Numbered from the stretch's first letter, positions 39,719-47,338 are shown. The stretch is DNA of 64,000 bases from Rhizobium sp. Leaf453 (GCF_001425605.1 NZ_LMRG01000001.1:386719-450718), one strand, 5' to 3'. The notes: generated by a model from the letters alone, not told the origin. A program made the numbers and translations.

Positions 39719-39743
39719 GGAACCTTCGCCTTACCAAGGCGTT
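39719..39743 (+). promoter_or_regulatory. EcfG-type stress promoter for the gene at 39808
   Basis: GGAAC (39719-39723), 16 bases, CGTT (39740-39743). It lies 64 bases before the ATG of the downstream gene. Confidence 0.75.
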
Positions 39744-39807
39744 TAGGGCTCAGTTGCCTTCAACGTTTGATGGCACAGGCACCATTTCTCGAAAGGATGT
39801 GAACGCC

Positions 39808-40293
39808 ATGAATCAACGTTTTGACCCCAGTGACCGCCCCGTCAATCCGACGGCATGGCCTGCCGACACGGTTGGCCAGCGTATCGATCCGGTGACATCT
39901 CAGCCGGTGAATGATCCCCTCCTGAACCAGCGTCGGCCCGAGGAGGTCGAAGTGCGTTCGTCCCGCTCGACCTGGCCTGTGTTGATTGTTCTTCTTGCAG
40001 GCCTGGTTCTGGCCCTGCTCGTCTGGCTGCCGGCAGAAATGTCGAGCGATCAGCCGACGGATACTGCAACCCCGCCGGCCACGACCGACCAGTCGACGAC
40101 CGCTCCGGCTGACAATTCTACCCCGCCGGCCGATAATAGCGCGACACCGGGCACCGCTACGCCGGACACCTCGGCGACACCGAACGCCACGCCGGCAACT
40201 CCTGATACGCAGACCCCTGCCACGGGTGCTGACCAGCAGCCCCAGACCAACGGCATGGCTCCGCAGACCAATGAGACCGCTCCGGCCAACTAA
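39808..40293 (+). CDS. Single-span membrane protein with Pro/Thr-rich tail
   Basis: 161 residues. A polar N-terminus (MNQRFDPSDRPVNPTAWPADTVG) precedes one transmembrane helix at about residues 52-70 (STWPVLIVLLAGLVLALLVWL). The tail of about 90 residues is almost only Thr, Pro, Ala, Asp, Asn, Gln and Ser, so it is disordered and probably periplasmic. No enzymatic domain is visible. It has its own stress promoter (39719-39743), an AAAGGA ribosome site and a terminator at 40316-40349, so it is a single-gene stress unit. Confidence 0.8.
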   Translation: MNQRFDPSDRPVNPTAWPADTVGQRIDPVTSQPVNDPLLNQRRPEEVEVRSSRSTWPVLIVLLAGLVLALLVWLPAEMSSDQPTDTATPPATTDQSTTAPADNSTPPADNSATPGTATPDTSATPNATPATPDTQTPATGADQQPQTNGMAPQTNETAPAN

Positions 40294-40315
40294 CCGCCGG
40301 TACGGACAGACGAAG

Positions 40316-40349
40316 AGGTGGAGCCGCGCCAGCAGTTCCACCTTTTTTA
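40316..40349 (+). terminator. Rho-independent terminator
   Basis: Stem AGGTGGA / TCCACCT with a 14-base loop and a T-run (TTTTTT) directly after, 23 bases past the preceding stop. Confidence 0.85.
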
Positions 40350-40441
40350 TTCCGTAAATTCGTCCCGGCACGATGGTTTCCAAATGAACCAAATGCACGG
40401 CCATCCGTTTCTTCTCCAATCCAAACATCGAGGACAGATCC

Positions 40442-40936
40442 ATGATCGACAGGACCACCAAAACCACGGGGCGGGAAGAGGATTATCGCGATTATGAGGA
40501 TCGCGATGTGAACGAGGGCTGGCCCTACGCCGATGGCACGCCGGGACGGCAGACGAGGATCGGCAACGGGTCCTATGGACAATCCGCCGAGAATTTCGAC
40601 GAAGCAGGCAATCCGGGTTTCGAGCGAAGCAGCGATACCGTCATCGAAAGTGCCAATGGCCCTGACCTGTTTGGCGACGACACCGAGGCGGATGTCAACG
40701 ACGACGCGTTGGAAGACAGGATTTCCACTGCGCTTGAAGACAGCGAGATCGAGACAGCCGGCGTTGACCTCACCGTACGCCGCGGGGCCGTCTGGCTGAG
40801 CGGTACCGTCGACACATCACACGAGCGCGGAAGGATCGAAGCGATGATCTACGCAGTTCCCGGCGTCATCAAGATTCGCAATGGCCTGACGACAAGCGGT
40901 GTCGATGAAGGCATTCCCGCGGACTGGGATGAGTAA
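40442..40936 (+). CDS. BON domain protein
   Basis: 164 residues. The N-terminal 80 residues are polar and acidic, with many Tyr, Asp, Glu and Gly residues and no signal peptide. Residues 88-155 are a BON domain (DDALEDRISTALEDSEIETAGVDLTVRRGAVWLSGTV ... ARIEAMIYAVPGVIKIRNGL type). BON domains bind membranes or lipids and occur in stress proteins such as OsmY. GAGGACAG precedes the ATG. The membrane protein gene of the TIGR02587 family starts 11 bases after the stop, so they are likely cotranscribed. Confidence 0.85.
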   Translation: MIDRTTKTTGREEDYRDYEDRDVNEGWPYADGTPGRQTRIGNGSYGQSAENFDEAGNPGFERSSDTVIESANGPDLFGDDTEADVNDDALEDRISTALEDSEIETAGVDLTVRRGAVWLSGTVDTSHERGRIEAMIYAVPGVIKIRNGLTTSGVDEGIPADWDE

Positions 40937-40947
40937 CGAGGCGACGG

Positions 40948-41796
40948 ATGGAGACAGCCGGCCCTTGGGAGTCTGACGAAAGAGCAGTGACGCCGGCGCG
41001 GTTTCTGGTCGGCCTTGGGCGAGGGTTCGCTGGCGCACTTCTCTTTGCCCTGCCCATGCAGATGACGATGGAAATGTGGGCACTCGGTTTCACCATGGAT
41101 CGCTGGCGCCTCGCTCTCCTGCTTGTTCTGGCTATTCCGCTGTTGATCGGCATTTCCCACAGAATCGGCTTCGAAGAAACGTTTTCGCTCCGCGAGAGCG
41201 CCCGCGACGCGATGATCGCCTATGGCATTGGCATCGTCACCAGCGCAGTGATTCTCCTGCTGTTCAAGCTTCTGATGTCAGACATGCCGCTGCAGGAGAT
41301 AACCGGAAAGATCGCGGTACAGGCGGTTCCCGCCAGCATCGGCGCATTGCTCGGGCGCAGCGAACTTGGCAGCGGAGATGATGATGCCGACGACGATCCG
41401 CAGGCCGGTTATGGCAGCGAGCTTTTCATGATGGCGGTCGGCGCTCTTTTCCTCAACCTCAATATGGCACCGACGGAGGAGATGATCCTCATTTCCTACA
41501 AGATGACACCCTGGCATGCGCTCGCGACCATCCTTCTCTCGATCGCGATCATGCACGCCTTCGTCTATGCTGTCTCGTTCAAGGGTGGCCACGAACTGGC
41601 CGACGACACACCGCGTTGGCATGCGCTGATCCGCTTCACCTTGCCGGGTTACGTGATTGCGTTGCTGATCAGCCTCTACGCCCTCTGGAGTTTCGGACGG
41701 CTCGATGGCGGCTCCTTCACGCCCGCAATGATGGCCATGATCGTTCTCGCCTTTCCCGGCGCGATCGGCGCGGCGGCCGCGCGGCTGATCCTGTGA
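40948..41796 (+). CDS. TIGR02587 / DUF2391 family integral membrane protein
   Basis: 282 residues with about seven hydrophobic segments. Characteristic stretches include LPMQMTMEMWALGFTMDRWRL near the start and FLNLNMAPTEEMILISYKMTPWHAL in the middle; a charged Asp-rich loop (GDDDADDDP) lies between. This matches TIGR02587, a putative membrane protein of unknown function. It is followed by the TIGR02588 gene, its usual partner, and preceded by the BON gene. Confidence 0.85.
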   Translation: METAGPWESDERAVTPARFLVGLGRGFAGALLFALPMQMTMEMWALGFTMDRWRLALLLVLAIPLLIGISHRIGFEETFSLRESARDAMIAYGIGIVTSAVILLLFKLLMSDMPLQEITGKIAVQAVPASIGALLGRSELGSGDDDADDDPQAGYGSELFMMAVGALFLNLNMAPTEEMILISYKMTPWHALATILLSIAIMHAFVYAVSFKGGHELADDTPRWHALIRFTLPGYVIALLISLYALWSFGRLDGGSFTPAMMAMIVLAFPGAIGAAAARLIL

Positions 41797-41806
41797 GGAT
41801 GGCGTG

Positions 41807-42226
41807 ATGGCTCAAGAGGGTGATGGCACAAGCAGAAGCCGTACAGTGTCGCGCGATGCTCATTGGGTGGAATGGGTAACAGGGCTTCTATGCACGGTTC
41901 TCGTTGTCAGCATGATTGGCTGGATCGGATACGAAGGCGCAACAGTATCAGGCGGAAAGCCTGATCTCACCGTCCGCATCACCGGCCAGCGGGAGGTCGC
42001 CGGCGGCCATCAGGTATCGTTTGTCGTGGAAAACCGGGGCACGAGGACCGCGGCTGGCGTTCCAGTCACCGGAACGCTAACCGACGGCGATACTACGATC
42101 GAAATAAGAGAAGTCACCTTCGACTATGTACCGGACAAGTCGAGCGCAACCGGAACCCTGCTGTTCAAGGAGAATCCGTCGGCCCACACCCTCGATATTC
42201 GCGCATCGGGCTATACCGATCCTTGA
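41807..42226 (+). CDS. TIGR02588 family membrane-anchored protein
   Basis: 139 residues: one N-terminal transmembrane helix at about 22-45 (WVTGLLCTVLVVSMIGWIGYEG), then a periplasmic beta-rich domain (PDLTVRITGQREVAGGHQVSFVVENRGTRTAAGVPVTG) of the CARDB-like kind. It matches TIGR02588, which is known mainly from being next to TIGR02587. GAGG lies eight bases before ATG 41807. The pair probably forms an inner-membrane complex of unknown role. Confidence 0.85.
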   Translation: MAQEGDGTSRSRTVSRDAHWVEWVTGLLCTVLVVSMIGWIGYEGATVSGGKPDLTVRITGQREVAGGHQVSFVVENRGTRTAAGVPVTGTLTDGDTTIEIREVTFDYVPDKSSATGTLLFKENPSAHTLDIRASGYTDP

Positions 42227-42246
42227 ATCGAATGAGGCCGATCTGA

Positions 42247-42528
42247 TCAGACAGCGGCCGGCGGAACTGTGGAGGTCTCGTTCCACTTGAACTGGCTTTC
42301 GGACGGATCATCCTCGCCGGGAACCCAGAAACTCGCCGATGGCATGGTCTGCCCCGGCTCCCTCGACAGCAATGCAATCACGGCACGCCGCGCTTCCAGC
42401 GGCGCGGAAAACGCTCGCCCATCCAGAGCCCAGACGTTGAACTTGACCGCAATAAACCGGAACCGCTCGCCCTCCGGCACCAGCGCGCCAACGGCCTCGC
42501 CGTTGAACTCGACAACCTGCTTCTGCAT
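42247..42528 (-). CDS. Small conserved hypothetical protein under stress promoter
   Basis: 93 residues (MQKQVVEFNGEAVGALVPEGERFRFIAVKFNVWALDGRAF...). A short beta-rich domain is followed by a polar tail (DDPSESQFKWNETSTVPPAAV). I recognise the pattern from rhizobial small proteins of unknown function and know no domain name. The frame is open further upstream, but the stress promoter at 42624-42648 sits about 95 bases before ATG 42528. It is convergent with the TIGR02588 gene. Confidence 0.7.
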   Translation of the reverse strand: MQKQVVEFNGEAVGALVPEGERFRFIAVKFNVWALDGRAFSAPLEARRAVIALLSREPGQTMPSASFWVPGEDDPSESQFKWNETSTVPPAAV

Positions 42529-42623
42529 GAAATATCTGCTCCCGCTGCCGTGTGTTCGGCAGTCATTTTCACGGGCCGCGCATGGCGCGACAGACCGAAC
42601 CCTCGTTTTCAGCCAAACCGCTG

Positions 42624-42648
42624 AACGGCCGAACGCGAGGTTTGTTCC
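42624..42648 (-). promoter_or_regulatory. EcfG-type stress promoter for the gene at 42247-42528
   Basis: On the minus strand GGAAC (42648-42644), 16 bases, CGTT (42627-42624). It lies about 95 bases from ATG 42528. Confidence 0.72.
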
Positions 42649-42682
42649 GCGGGACAGAAACTTTTTTACAGATCGCCGCAAA

Positions 42683-43936
42683 TCAGGCGACGAAACGGTC
42701 CGGACGATAGGGCTTGATATCGATCACCGTCTTTTCGCCGGTCATTCTCTCGGCCAGCGCTCTTCCGGTGACCGGGCCGAGTGTCATGCCGTGATGCGCA
42801 TGGCCGAAGGCAAACCACAGGCCTTCGTGGCGCGGTGCCTTACCGATGATCGGCATCATGTCCGGCGTGCACGGGCGCGCGCCCATCCACGGCTCGTCAT
42901 CGCGCCGCTCGGCCAGCGGGAAGAACTCCCGGGCGACACGCTCGGCGCGGGTTAGCTGAACAGGGGTCTTCGGTGCATCGCGATTGGCGAATTCGGCCCC
43001 CGTCGTTAGGCGTACTCCGCGCAGCATCGGTGCGAGGAAATAGCCCTTTTCCGCGTCCAGCACCCAGTTGTTGAGCTCCGCGCCCTCCTGCATGCCGTAA
43101 TGCATGTGGTAGCCACGCTTGACGGCGAGCGGGAAGCGATAGCCGAGCTTTCGGGTGACCGTATCGGCCCAGGGACCGAGTGCTACGACGACTTCCTTGG
43201 CTTCCAGCGGACCTTCAGGCGTTGCGACACGCCAGCCGGCACCCTCAAGCACATGCTCCAGAGTAGCCGCATCGCCCGAAACGAGCCTGCCGCCGAGCGA
43301 CTGGAAATAGATGAGATAGGCCTTGTTCAGACTATGGGGATCGAGAATCGACCACGGATCGGTCCAGCGCAGGCCGCCGGTGAGATCCGCCTTGATCGAC
43401 GGTTCCATGGTCTTCAATTCGCTGGTCGATAGCTTCTGGTGGCTAACCCCGAATGTCGATGAAAGCTTTTCGGCATCCTTGTAGGCGGCATCACGGGCGG
43501 CTTCCGTACGGAATACCTTCATCCAGCCATCCTTGCGGATGAGATCGCCGGCCCCGGATGCGTTGATCAGGTCACTGTGCTCGGCAATCGAGTTTTCGAT
43601 CAGCGGAGCATACATGGAGGCGATGTTCTGGTGCTGGGTAAAACCGGAATTCCACCAGTAGCGAATGAGGAAGGGCACGAGACCCGGCAGCGCCCGGAAA
43701 TGGTAGTGCGCGTCGATCGTATTATTCAGTGCATAGCGGAAGAGCGCGCCGAAATCGTGCGGAAAACCATAGGGGAAAACGCCTTCGCGCTGGATCAGGC
43801 CGGCATTGCCGTAGGACGTTTCCTCGCCGGCGCCGCGGCGGTCGAGCAGGACGACGGACTTGCCGCGCCGCGCCAGATGGATGGCTGTCGACAGGCCGAC
43901 AATGCCTGCCCCCAAAACAACGACGTCTGTCTTCAT
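42683..43936 (-). CDS. FAD-dependent D-amino acid dehydrogenase (DadA-like)
   Basis: A 417-residue DAO-superfamily flavoenzyme. The FAD-binding Rossmann motif VLGAGIVGLSTAIHLARRG opens the protein. ETSYGNAGLIQ is typical of DadA. The end has WMGARPCTPDMMPIIGKAPRHEGLWFAFGHAHHGMTLGPVTGRALAE. It is expected to oxidise D-amino acids, passing electrons to the respiratory chain from the membrane face. No alanine racemase gene adjoins it, so the physiological substrate is open. The gene after it (UPF0114) is on the same strand but unrelated. Confidence 0.88.
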   Translation of the reverse strand: MKTDVVVLGAGIVGLSTAIHLARRGKSVVLLDRRGAGEETSYGNAGLIQREGVFPYGFPHDFGALFRYALNNTIDAHYHFRALPGLVPFLIRYWWNSGFTQHQNIASMYAPLIENSIAEHSDLINASGAGDLIRKDGWMKVFRTEAARDAAYKDAEKLSSTFGVSHQKLSTSELKTMEPSIKADLTGGLRWTDPWSILDPHSLNKAYLIYFQSLGGRLVSGDAATLEHVLEGAGWRVATPEGPLEAKEVVVALGPWADTVTRKLGYRFPLAVKRGYHMHYGMQEGAELNNWVLDAEKGYFLAPMLRGVRLTTGAEFANRDAPKTPVQLTRAERVAREFFPLAERRDDEPWMGARPCTPDMMPIIGKAPRHEGLWFAFGHAHHGMTLGPVTGRALAERMTGEKTVIDIKPYRPDRFVA

Positions 43937-43968
43937 GCCCCGTTCTCCAATCCCGGCTTCGCCGACAT

Positions 43969-44469
43969 CTATTTCTTCAGCTTCGCCATGATCTGCTCAA
44001 GGAAGCCGAGCATCAGGGCCGATACAACGAAGGCGATATGGATGATCGTCGCCCACATCAGCTGGTCATTGGTATATTGCTGCGTGTTCAGGAAAATCTG
44101 CAACAGGTGAATGGACGAGATCGCCACGATCGACGAGGCGACCTTGATCTTCAAGCTGCCGGAATCGAGCTTTCCAAGGAAAGAGACCTCCGCATCCGCC
44201 TCGTCGAAGCGGCTGACGAAATTCTCGTAGCCCGAAATCATCACCATGACGATCAGGCTGGCGACGAGCGCCGCATCGATCAGTCCCAGCATCGCGAGAA
44301 TCATGTCGGATTCGTCGAACACGAAGACCATGATCGCGACCTTGTAGAATTTGTAGACGAAGGAGACTGCATAGAGGCCGAGCGCGGCAACAAGCCCTAG
44401 ATAGAAAACCACCAGGAGCCAGCGGCTCGACAGGATGATCCGTTCGACGATGAGTTCCAGCGACTTCAT
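43969..44469 (-). CDS. UPF0114 / YqhA-family membrane protein
   Basis: 166 residues with about four transmembrane segments (WLLVVFYLGLVAALGLYAVSF, ILAMLGLIDAALVASLIVMVMI, VASSIVAISSIHLLQIFL, and a last one near WATIIHIAFVVSALMLGF). GYENFVSRFD and KIKVASSIVAISSIHLL match the YqhA family, whose function is unknown. ATG 44469 with GGAG upstream is preferred to ATG 44514. Confidence 0.86.
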   Translation of the reverse strand: MKSLELIVERIILSSRWLLVVFYLGLVAALGLYAVSFVYKFYKVAIMVFVFDESDMILAMLGLIDAALVASLIVMVMISGYENFVSRFDEADAEVSFLGKLDSGSLKIKVASSIVAISSIHLLQIFLNTQQYTNDQLMWATIIHIAFVVSALMLGFLEQIMAKLKK

Positions 44470-44588
44470 GCTGCTGATGGCTCCAATTGTGCGATTGCGA
44501 AATGCTTCGGCCATGAATAGCCAAGCCGTGGTCCTTCGGCAAGGCGAGGACCGCGACAGGTCGCCTCAGTCCCGAAAATCAACCCAAA

Positions 44589-44623
44589 GAAAAAGGAGCG
44601 GTGCTTTCGCATCGCTCCTTTTT
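44589..44623 (-). terminator. Terminator after the DUF1328 gene
   Basis: Stem AAAAAGGAGCG / CGCTCCTTTTT closing a twelve-base loop; T-runs exist in both directions. It follows the stop of the DUF1328 gene by about 22 bases. Confidence 0.85.
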
Positions 44624-44645
44624 GTTCGCATCACCCGAGATGGGA

Positions 44646-44810
44646 TCAGGTTCTGCGCATCAGGCCAGCCACCAGCGAGATGACGAGGAAAGCCAGGAAC
44701 AGGAAGAACAGGATCTGCGCGATACCGGCGGAAGCGCCAGCGATGCCGCCGAAGCCCAGGACACCGGCAATAATGGCAACGACGAGGAAGACGAGAGCAT
44801 AGTACAGCAT
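44646..44810 (-). CDS. DUF1328 (UPF0391) small membrane protein
   Basis: 54 residues, almost entirely two hydrophobic helices ([46 protein letters not shown]) with a basic end (MRRT). This is the DUF1328/YtjA family of small inner-membrane proteins, often induced in stress. AAGGAG precedes ATG 44810. It has its own stress promoter (44845-44869) and terminator, so it is a single-gene unit divergent from the NepR-like gene at 45014. Confidence 0.92.
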   Translation of the reverse strand: MLYYALVFLVVAIIAGVLGFGGIAGASAGIAQILFFLFLAFLVISLVAGLMRRT

Positions 44811-44844
44811 GGTGAATTCTCCTTGGTTTGTTCGTCTTGCCATA

Positions 44845-44869
44845 AACGTATTAGGAGTAGTTTTGTTCC
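44845..44869 (-). promoter_or_regulatory. EcfG-type stress promoter for the DUF1328 gene
   Basis: On the minus strand GGAAC (44869-44865), 16 bases, CGTT (44848-44845), about 35 bases before the ATG. Confidence 0.8.
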
Positions 44870-44970
44870 GGCCGTTCCACAGCGCGCCACGCCAAGGCAA
44901 ATCTACACCTTTCCTTAACCATGACGGGGAAAATTGCCCCAATTTGACACGGTTAAGCCACGCAATTCAC

Positions 44971-44996
44971 GGAACATTACCGGCGCAGGTGACGTT
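44971..44996 (+). promoter_or_regulatory. EcfG-type stress promoter for the NepR-like gene
   Basis: GGAAC (44971-44975), 17 bases, CGTT (44993-44996). The transcript would begin around 45003, very close to the first ATG at 45014. Confidence 0.78.
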
Positions 44997-45013
44997 GTGA
45001 AGGCATATACATC

Positions 45014-45226
45014 ATGCGAGATAGTAAAATGACCGTATCGACATCGAATATCTGGAAGTCGGCCGCAGCCGCAGTCCGCCAACCCATCCGGGCGCGGGAC
45101 AAGAACTTGCATATCGGCAAGACCCTGCGCGATCTGTACTTCAAGGACGACATGCCGAAGACAGAAGGACATTTCGCAGATCTTCTCGGCAAGCTCGACG
45201 CGTCAGAACGCGATGGCGACAAGTAG
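45014..45226 (+). CDS. NepR-like small protein lacking the EPxPD motif
   Basis: 70 residues from ATG 45014, or 65 from ATG 45029. The C-terminal 41 residues (from RDKNLHIGKTLRDLYF to the end) align without gaps to the NepR protein at 48894-49094. 17 positions are identical, including the I-x3-L-x2-LY helix and the closing DLLxKLDxxER helix. The central EPIPD segment of NepR is replaced by PKTEG. It could be a divergent anti-sigma factor or a PhyR-binding regulator of the general stress response. A stress-type promoter lies just upstream and a strong terminator follows. Homology is inferred from my hand alignment only. Confidence 0.65.
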   Translation: MRDSKMTVSTSNIWKSAAAAVRQPIRARDKNLHIGKTLRDLYFKDDMPKTEGHFADLLGKLDASERDGDK

Positions 45227-45248
45227 AATTTCATGATCAGCTGAAACG

Positions 45249-45277
45249 AAAATGGCGGCCACCCGGCCGCCATTTTT
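45249..45277 (+). terminator. Terminator after the NepR-like gene
   Basis: Strong hairpin AAAATGGCGGCC / GGCCGCCATTTTT with a four-base loop, 22 bases past the stop. Confidence 0.88.
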
Positions 45278-45309
45278 ATTGTCTGAACCTCGAAAATTCC
45301 GGAATGAAA

Positions 45310-45337
45310 AGGCTGGTATTCTTTCCGATGCCAGCCT
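45310..45337 (-). terminator. Terminator after the PRC-barrel gene
   Basis: Stem AGGCTGG / CCAGCCT, with TTTTC following on the minus strand, about 12 bases past the stop at 45349. Confidence 0.65.
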
Positions 45338-45348
45338 CAAATATTTCA

Positions 45349-46314
45349 TCAATTCGCGGATGCGCGCAGCAACACTCCCTCGGGATTGGCCTTGTACGCC
45401 GTCTCATCATAGGCGACCTGGCTTTCGAGTTGCTCGCGGGTGAACGGCGAGTAAATCGTCATGATGCCGTCGGCGTCCGCCATGACCTGGACACTCTCTG
45501 CACTCATTGCCACCGGCTTCTGGCCAATGCCGAGGAAGCCGCCGACATCAATGATATACGCTTCCACCTTGCCGTCCGTGGTCCGGATGACGTCGCCGAT
45601 CTCGCCGACCTTCGTGTCATCCGCAACCTTCACGTCTGTGCCGATGAGTTTATCGATCGATATCGAAGCCGGGTCGACCAGCTTCATTTCCGGGTCGGTT
45701 GATGCCGTCGTGTTGGTATCGAGTGGCATCACTGCATCCGGATCCGTCATTTGCGGTGTGGTACCGAGTGTCGGCTGATCCGGCTGCGTGGATTGCGCTG
45801 TCTCGTCTGCCAGCACAGGTGGTTTGGCTGAGCCGGCATTAGCACTTTCATCCTCGGGCAGCGTTGCTGCAGTGCCCTCCATCATCGCACCGCGTTCGAA
45901 TTCCGGTGCGGCCTGCAGTTCCTCCTTGGTGGCGGTGACCACGATGATGCGCTGGCCGTCACGGTCCGACCAGGAAACCCGGTCGAAGCCGACGGCCACA
46001 TCCTTTTCGCCAAGACCGAGAAAGCCGCCGACGCCGACAACCAGCGCTTCGGCACCACCATCGGCATTGATCACAACGTCATTGACATCACCGATCGCCT
46101 CGCCCTGTTCATCGGAGCCCGTGTAGACGGTCTTGCCGAGGACCGAACTTGCGAGGATCTGCTCTGGAGCCGCGGAAAAATAACCGTTCGGCCCCTGTTG
46201 CGTGTTGGGGGTTTCGGCTGTCGCTGGCGCGGACCGGTTGGCAGCATCCTGAGCCAGAGCGCCTGATACCAGGAATGTCGCGAGGGCCGTCGTCGCCAAA
46301 AGAGTGCGGATCAT
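45349..46314 (-). CDS. Exported protein with two PRC-barrel domains
   Basis: 321 residues. Sec signal MIRTLLATTALATFLVSGALA-QD. Two PRC-barrel domains lie at about residues 50-125 (VLGKTVYTGSDEQGEAIGDVNDVVI ... VGVGGFLGLGEKDVAVGFDRV) and 215-295 (LIGTDVKVADDTKVGEIGDVIRT ... IDVGGFLGIGQKPVAMSAESV). A Pro/Thr/Ala-rich linker joins them. The repeated GGFLGxGxKxVA shows internal duplication. Function in the periplasm is unknown; PRC barrels usually bind other proteins or RNA. The ATG at 46329 overlaps AAGGAG, so ATG 46314 is the real start. Confidence 0.87.
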   Translation of the reverse strand: MIRTLLATTALATFLVSGALAQDAANRSAPATAETPNTQQGPNGYFSAAPEQILASSVLGKTVYTGSDEQGEAIGDVNDVVINADGGAEALVVGVGGFLGLGEKDVAVGFDRVSWSDRDGQRIIVVTATKEELQAAPEFERGAMMEGTAATLPEDESANAGSAKPPVLADETAQSTQPDQPTLGTTPQMTDPDAVMPLDTNTTASTDPEMKLVDPASISIDKLIGTDVKVADDTKVGEIGDVIRTTDGKVEAYIIDVGGFLGIGQKPVAMSAESVQVMADADGIMTIYSPFTREQLESQVAYDETAYKANPEGVLLRASAN

Positions 46315-46390
46315 CGTGTGCTCCTTCATGCTTCATGGAAGTGGAGTTGTTTGCGGGGCCTATGGCTCGCCGCCAAAATGACATTCGGAG

Positions 46391-46415
46391 AACGAAAACA
46401 GCCCGGTTTTGTTCC
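46391..46415 (-). promoter_or_regulatory. EcfG-type stress promoter for the PRC-barrel gene
   Basis: On the minus strand GGAAC (46415-46411), 16 bases, CGTT (46394-46391), 77 bases before ATG 46314. Confidence 0.78.
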
Positions 46416-46446
46416 CCGAATTTTCCGCCGCGAGTTACCCGGACGC

Positions 46447-46486
46447 AAAACGGCACGCGGATGAACATCCGCGTGCCGTCTGATTT
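46447..46486 (-). terminator. Terminator after the CsbD gene
   Basis: Very stable 14-base stem ACGGCACGCGGATG / CATCCGCGTGCCGT with a two-base loop (46450-46479), followed by TTTT on the minus strand. A T-run also lies on the plus side. Confidence 0.85.
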
Positions 46487-46516
46487 TTAGCCTGCAAGTG
46501 ATTTTACCCGCATGGA

Positions 46517-46714
46517 TCAGTGGCGGGAGGACCACTCGTCGATCTGCCGCTCGGCCTCATCCTTTTCGACGCCGTAACGGACCTGGATGCGGCCGGCCAG
46601 TTCCTTGCGGCGGCCGTTGATGACATCGAGATCGTCATCGGTCAGCTTGCCCCACTGGGTCTGGGCCTTGCCGCGATATTCGGTCCACTTGCCTTCGATA
46701 ATGTCCCAATTCAT
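46517..46714 (-). CDS. CsbD family stress protein
   Basis: 65 residues, soluble and charged: MNWDIIEGKWTEYRGKAQTQWGKLTDDDLDVINGRRKELAGRIQ in outline, the full CsbD signature. In Bacillus subtilis CsbD is a general stress protein under sigma B, and in Proteobacteria it is stress-induced; the molecular role is unknown. AGAGGAGC precedes ATG 46714. It is driven by the stress promoter at 46744-46769 and ended by the hairpin at 46450-46479. Confidence 0.93.
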   Translation of the reverse strand: MNWDIIEGKWTEYRGKAQTQWGKLTDDDLDVINGRRKELAGRIQVRYGVEKDEAERQIDEWSSRH

Positions 46715-46743
46715 GATTGTGCTCCTCTGGTTGGTGTTGATTG

Positions 46744-46769
46744 AACGCGGGGTGTCCTGAAAAGGTTCC
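46744..46769 (-). promoter_or_regulatory. EcfG-type stress promoter for the CsbD gene
   Basis: On the minus strand GGAAC (46769-46765), 17 bases, CGTT (46747-46744), 30 bases before the ATG. Confidence 0.82.
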
Positions 46770-46777
46770 GCCAATGA

Positions 46778-47107
46778 TCAGTTCGAAATGACGGCCTTGC
46801 GACCGGCCTTCTCGGCGACCATCATCGGCGATGCAGGTTCATCGAAGGTAATCTGGACATCGAGTTCGTTCGACGGGGTGATGTCCCAGGTGATCGTAGC
46901 GTCTTCGATGTAAAGTGCAGGATCGATCTCGGCGCACTTGCCGTAGACGATCTTGTAACCCTTTCGGACCTCATTGATGGACGGACGCAGCAGTTCCTGG
47001 CACTCCTCGGCGGTTTCGAACCCGACGGCTGGCGCCGGCAATTCCTTGCATTCGATGTTGCCCTGGCTGCATCCGACCAGCATCATGATTGCGGCTATGT
47101 GTTCCAT
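46778..47107 (-). CDS. Small exported hypothetical protein with conserved cysteines
   Basis: 109 residues. A short hydrophobic N-terminus (MEHIAAIMMLVGC) resembles a weak signal or lipoprotein signal. Five cysteines occur (VGC, IEC, EEC, KC and so on), suggesting disulphides. The rest is acidic (LRPSINEVRKGYKIVYGKCAEIDPALYIEDATITWDI). No family recognised. ATG 47107 is used because the longer candidate start at 47155 lies upstream of the -10 element of the promoter at 47145-47170. Confidence 0.7.
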   Translation of the reverse strand: MEHIAAIMMLVGCSQGNIECKELPAPAVGFETAEECQELLRPSINEVRKGYKIVYGKCAEIDPALYIEDATITWDITPSNELDVQITFDEPASPMMVAEKAGRKAVISN

Positions 47108-47144
47108 CCTCGTGCTCCCTGCACAATGATTCACTTGCCAAGAC

Positions 47145-47170
47145 AACGGACACACACGCCCGGATGTTCC
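47145..47170 (-). promoter_or_regulatory. EcfG-type stress promoter for the gene at 46778-47107
   Basis: On the minus strand GGAAC (47170-47166), 17 bases, CGTT (47148-47145), 38 bases before ATG 47107. It is divergent from, and adjacent to, the plus-strand stress promoter at 47184; the two -35 boxes form an inverted repeat. Confidence 0.8.
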
Positions 47171-47183
47171 CGAAAAATCGACG

Positions 47184-47209
47184 GGAACTTTTGGAACTCA
47201 CTCGACGTT
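47184..47209 (+). promoter_or_regulatory. EcfG-type stress promoter for the alpha/beta hydrolase gene
   Basis: GGAAC (47184-47188), 17 bases, CGTT (47206-47209). The 5' leader to ATG 47339 would be about 120 bases. Confidence 0.75.
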
Positions 47210-47338
47210 TAAAATGCGCGTCAAGGAATGCCTGACGTGACTTGGTGAACCCGGATACCCGCGCCGTGATTTGGCCGCCCGCCCCAGACAACCAACTCTC
47301 CAGGCATGACTGCTGACGCCGTTCAAGGAATGTCCGTC

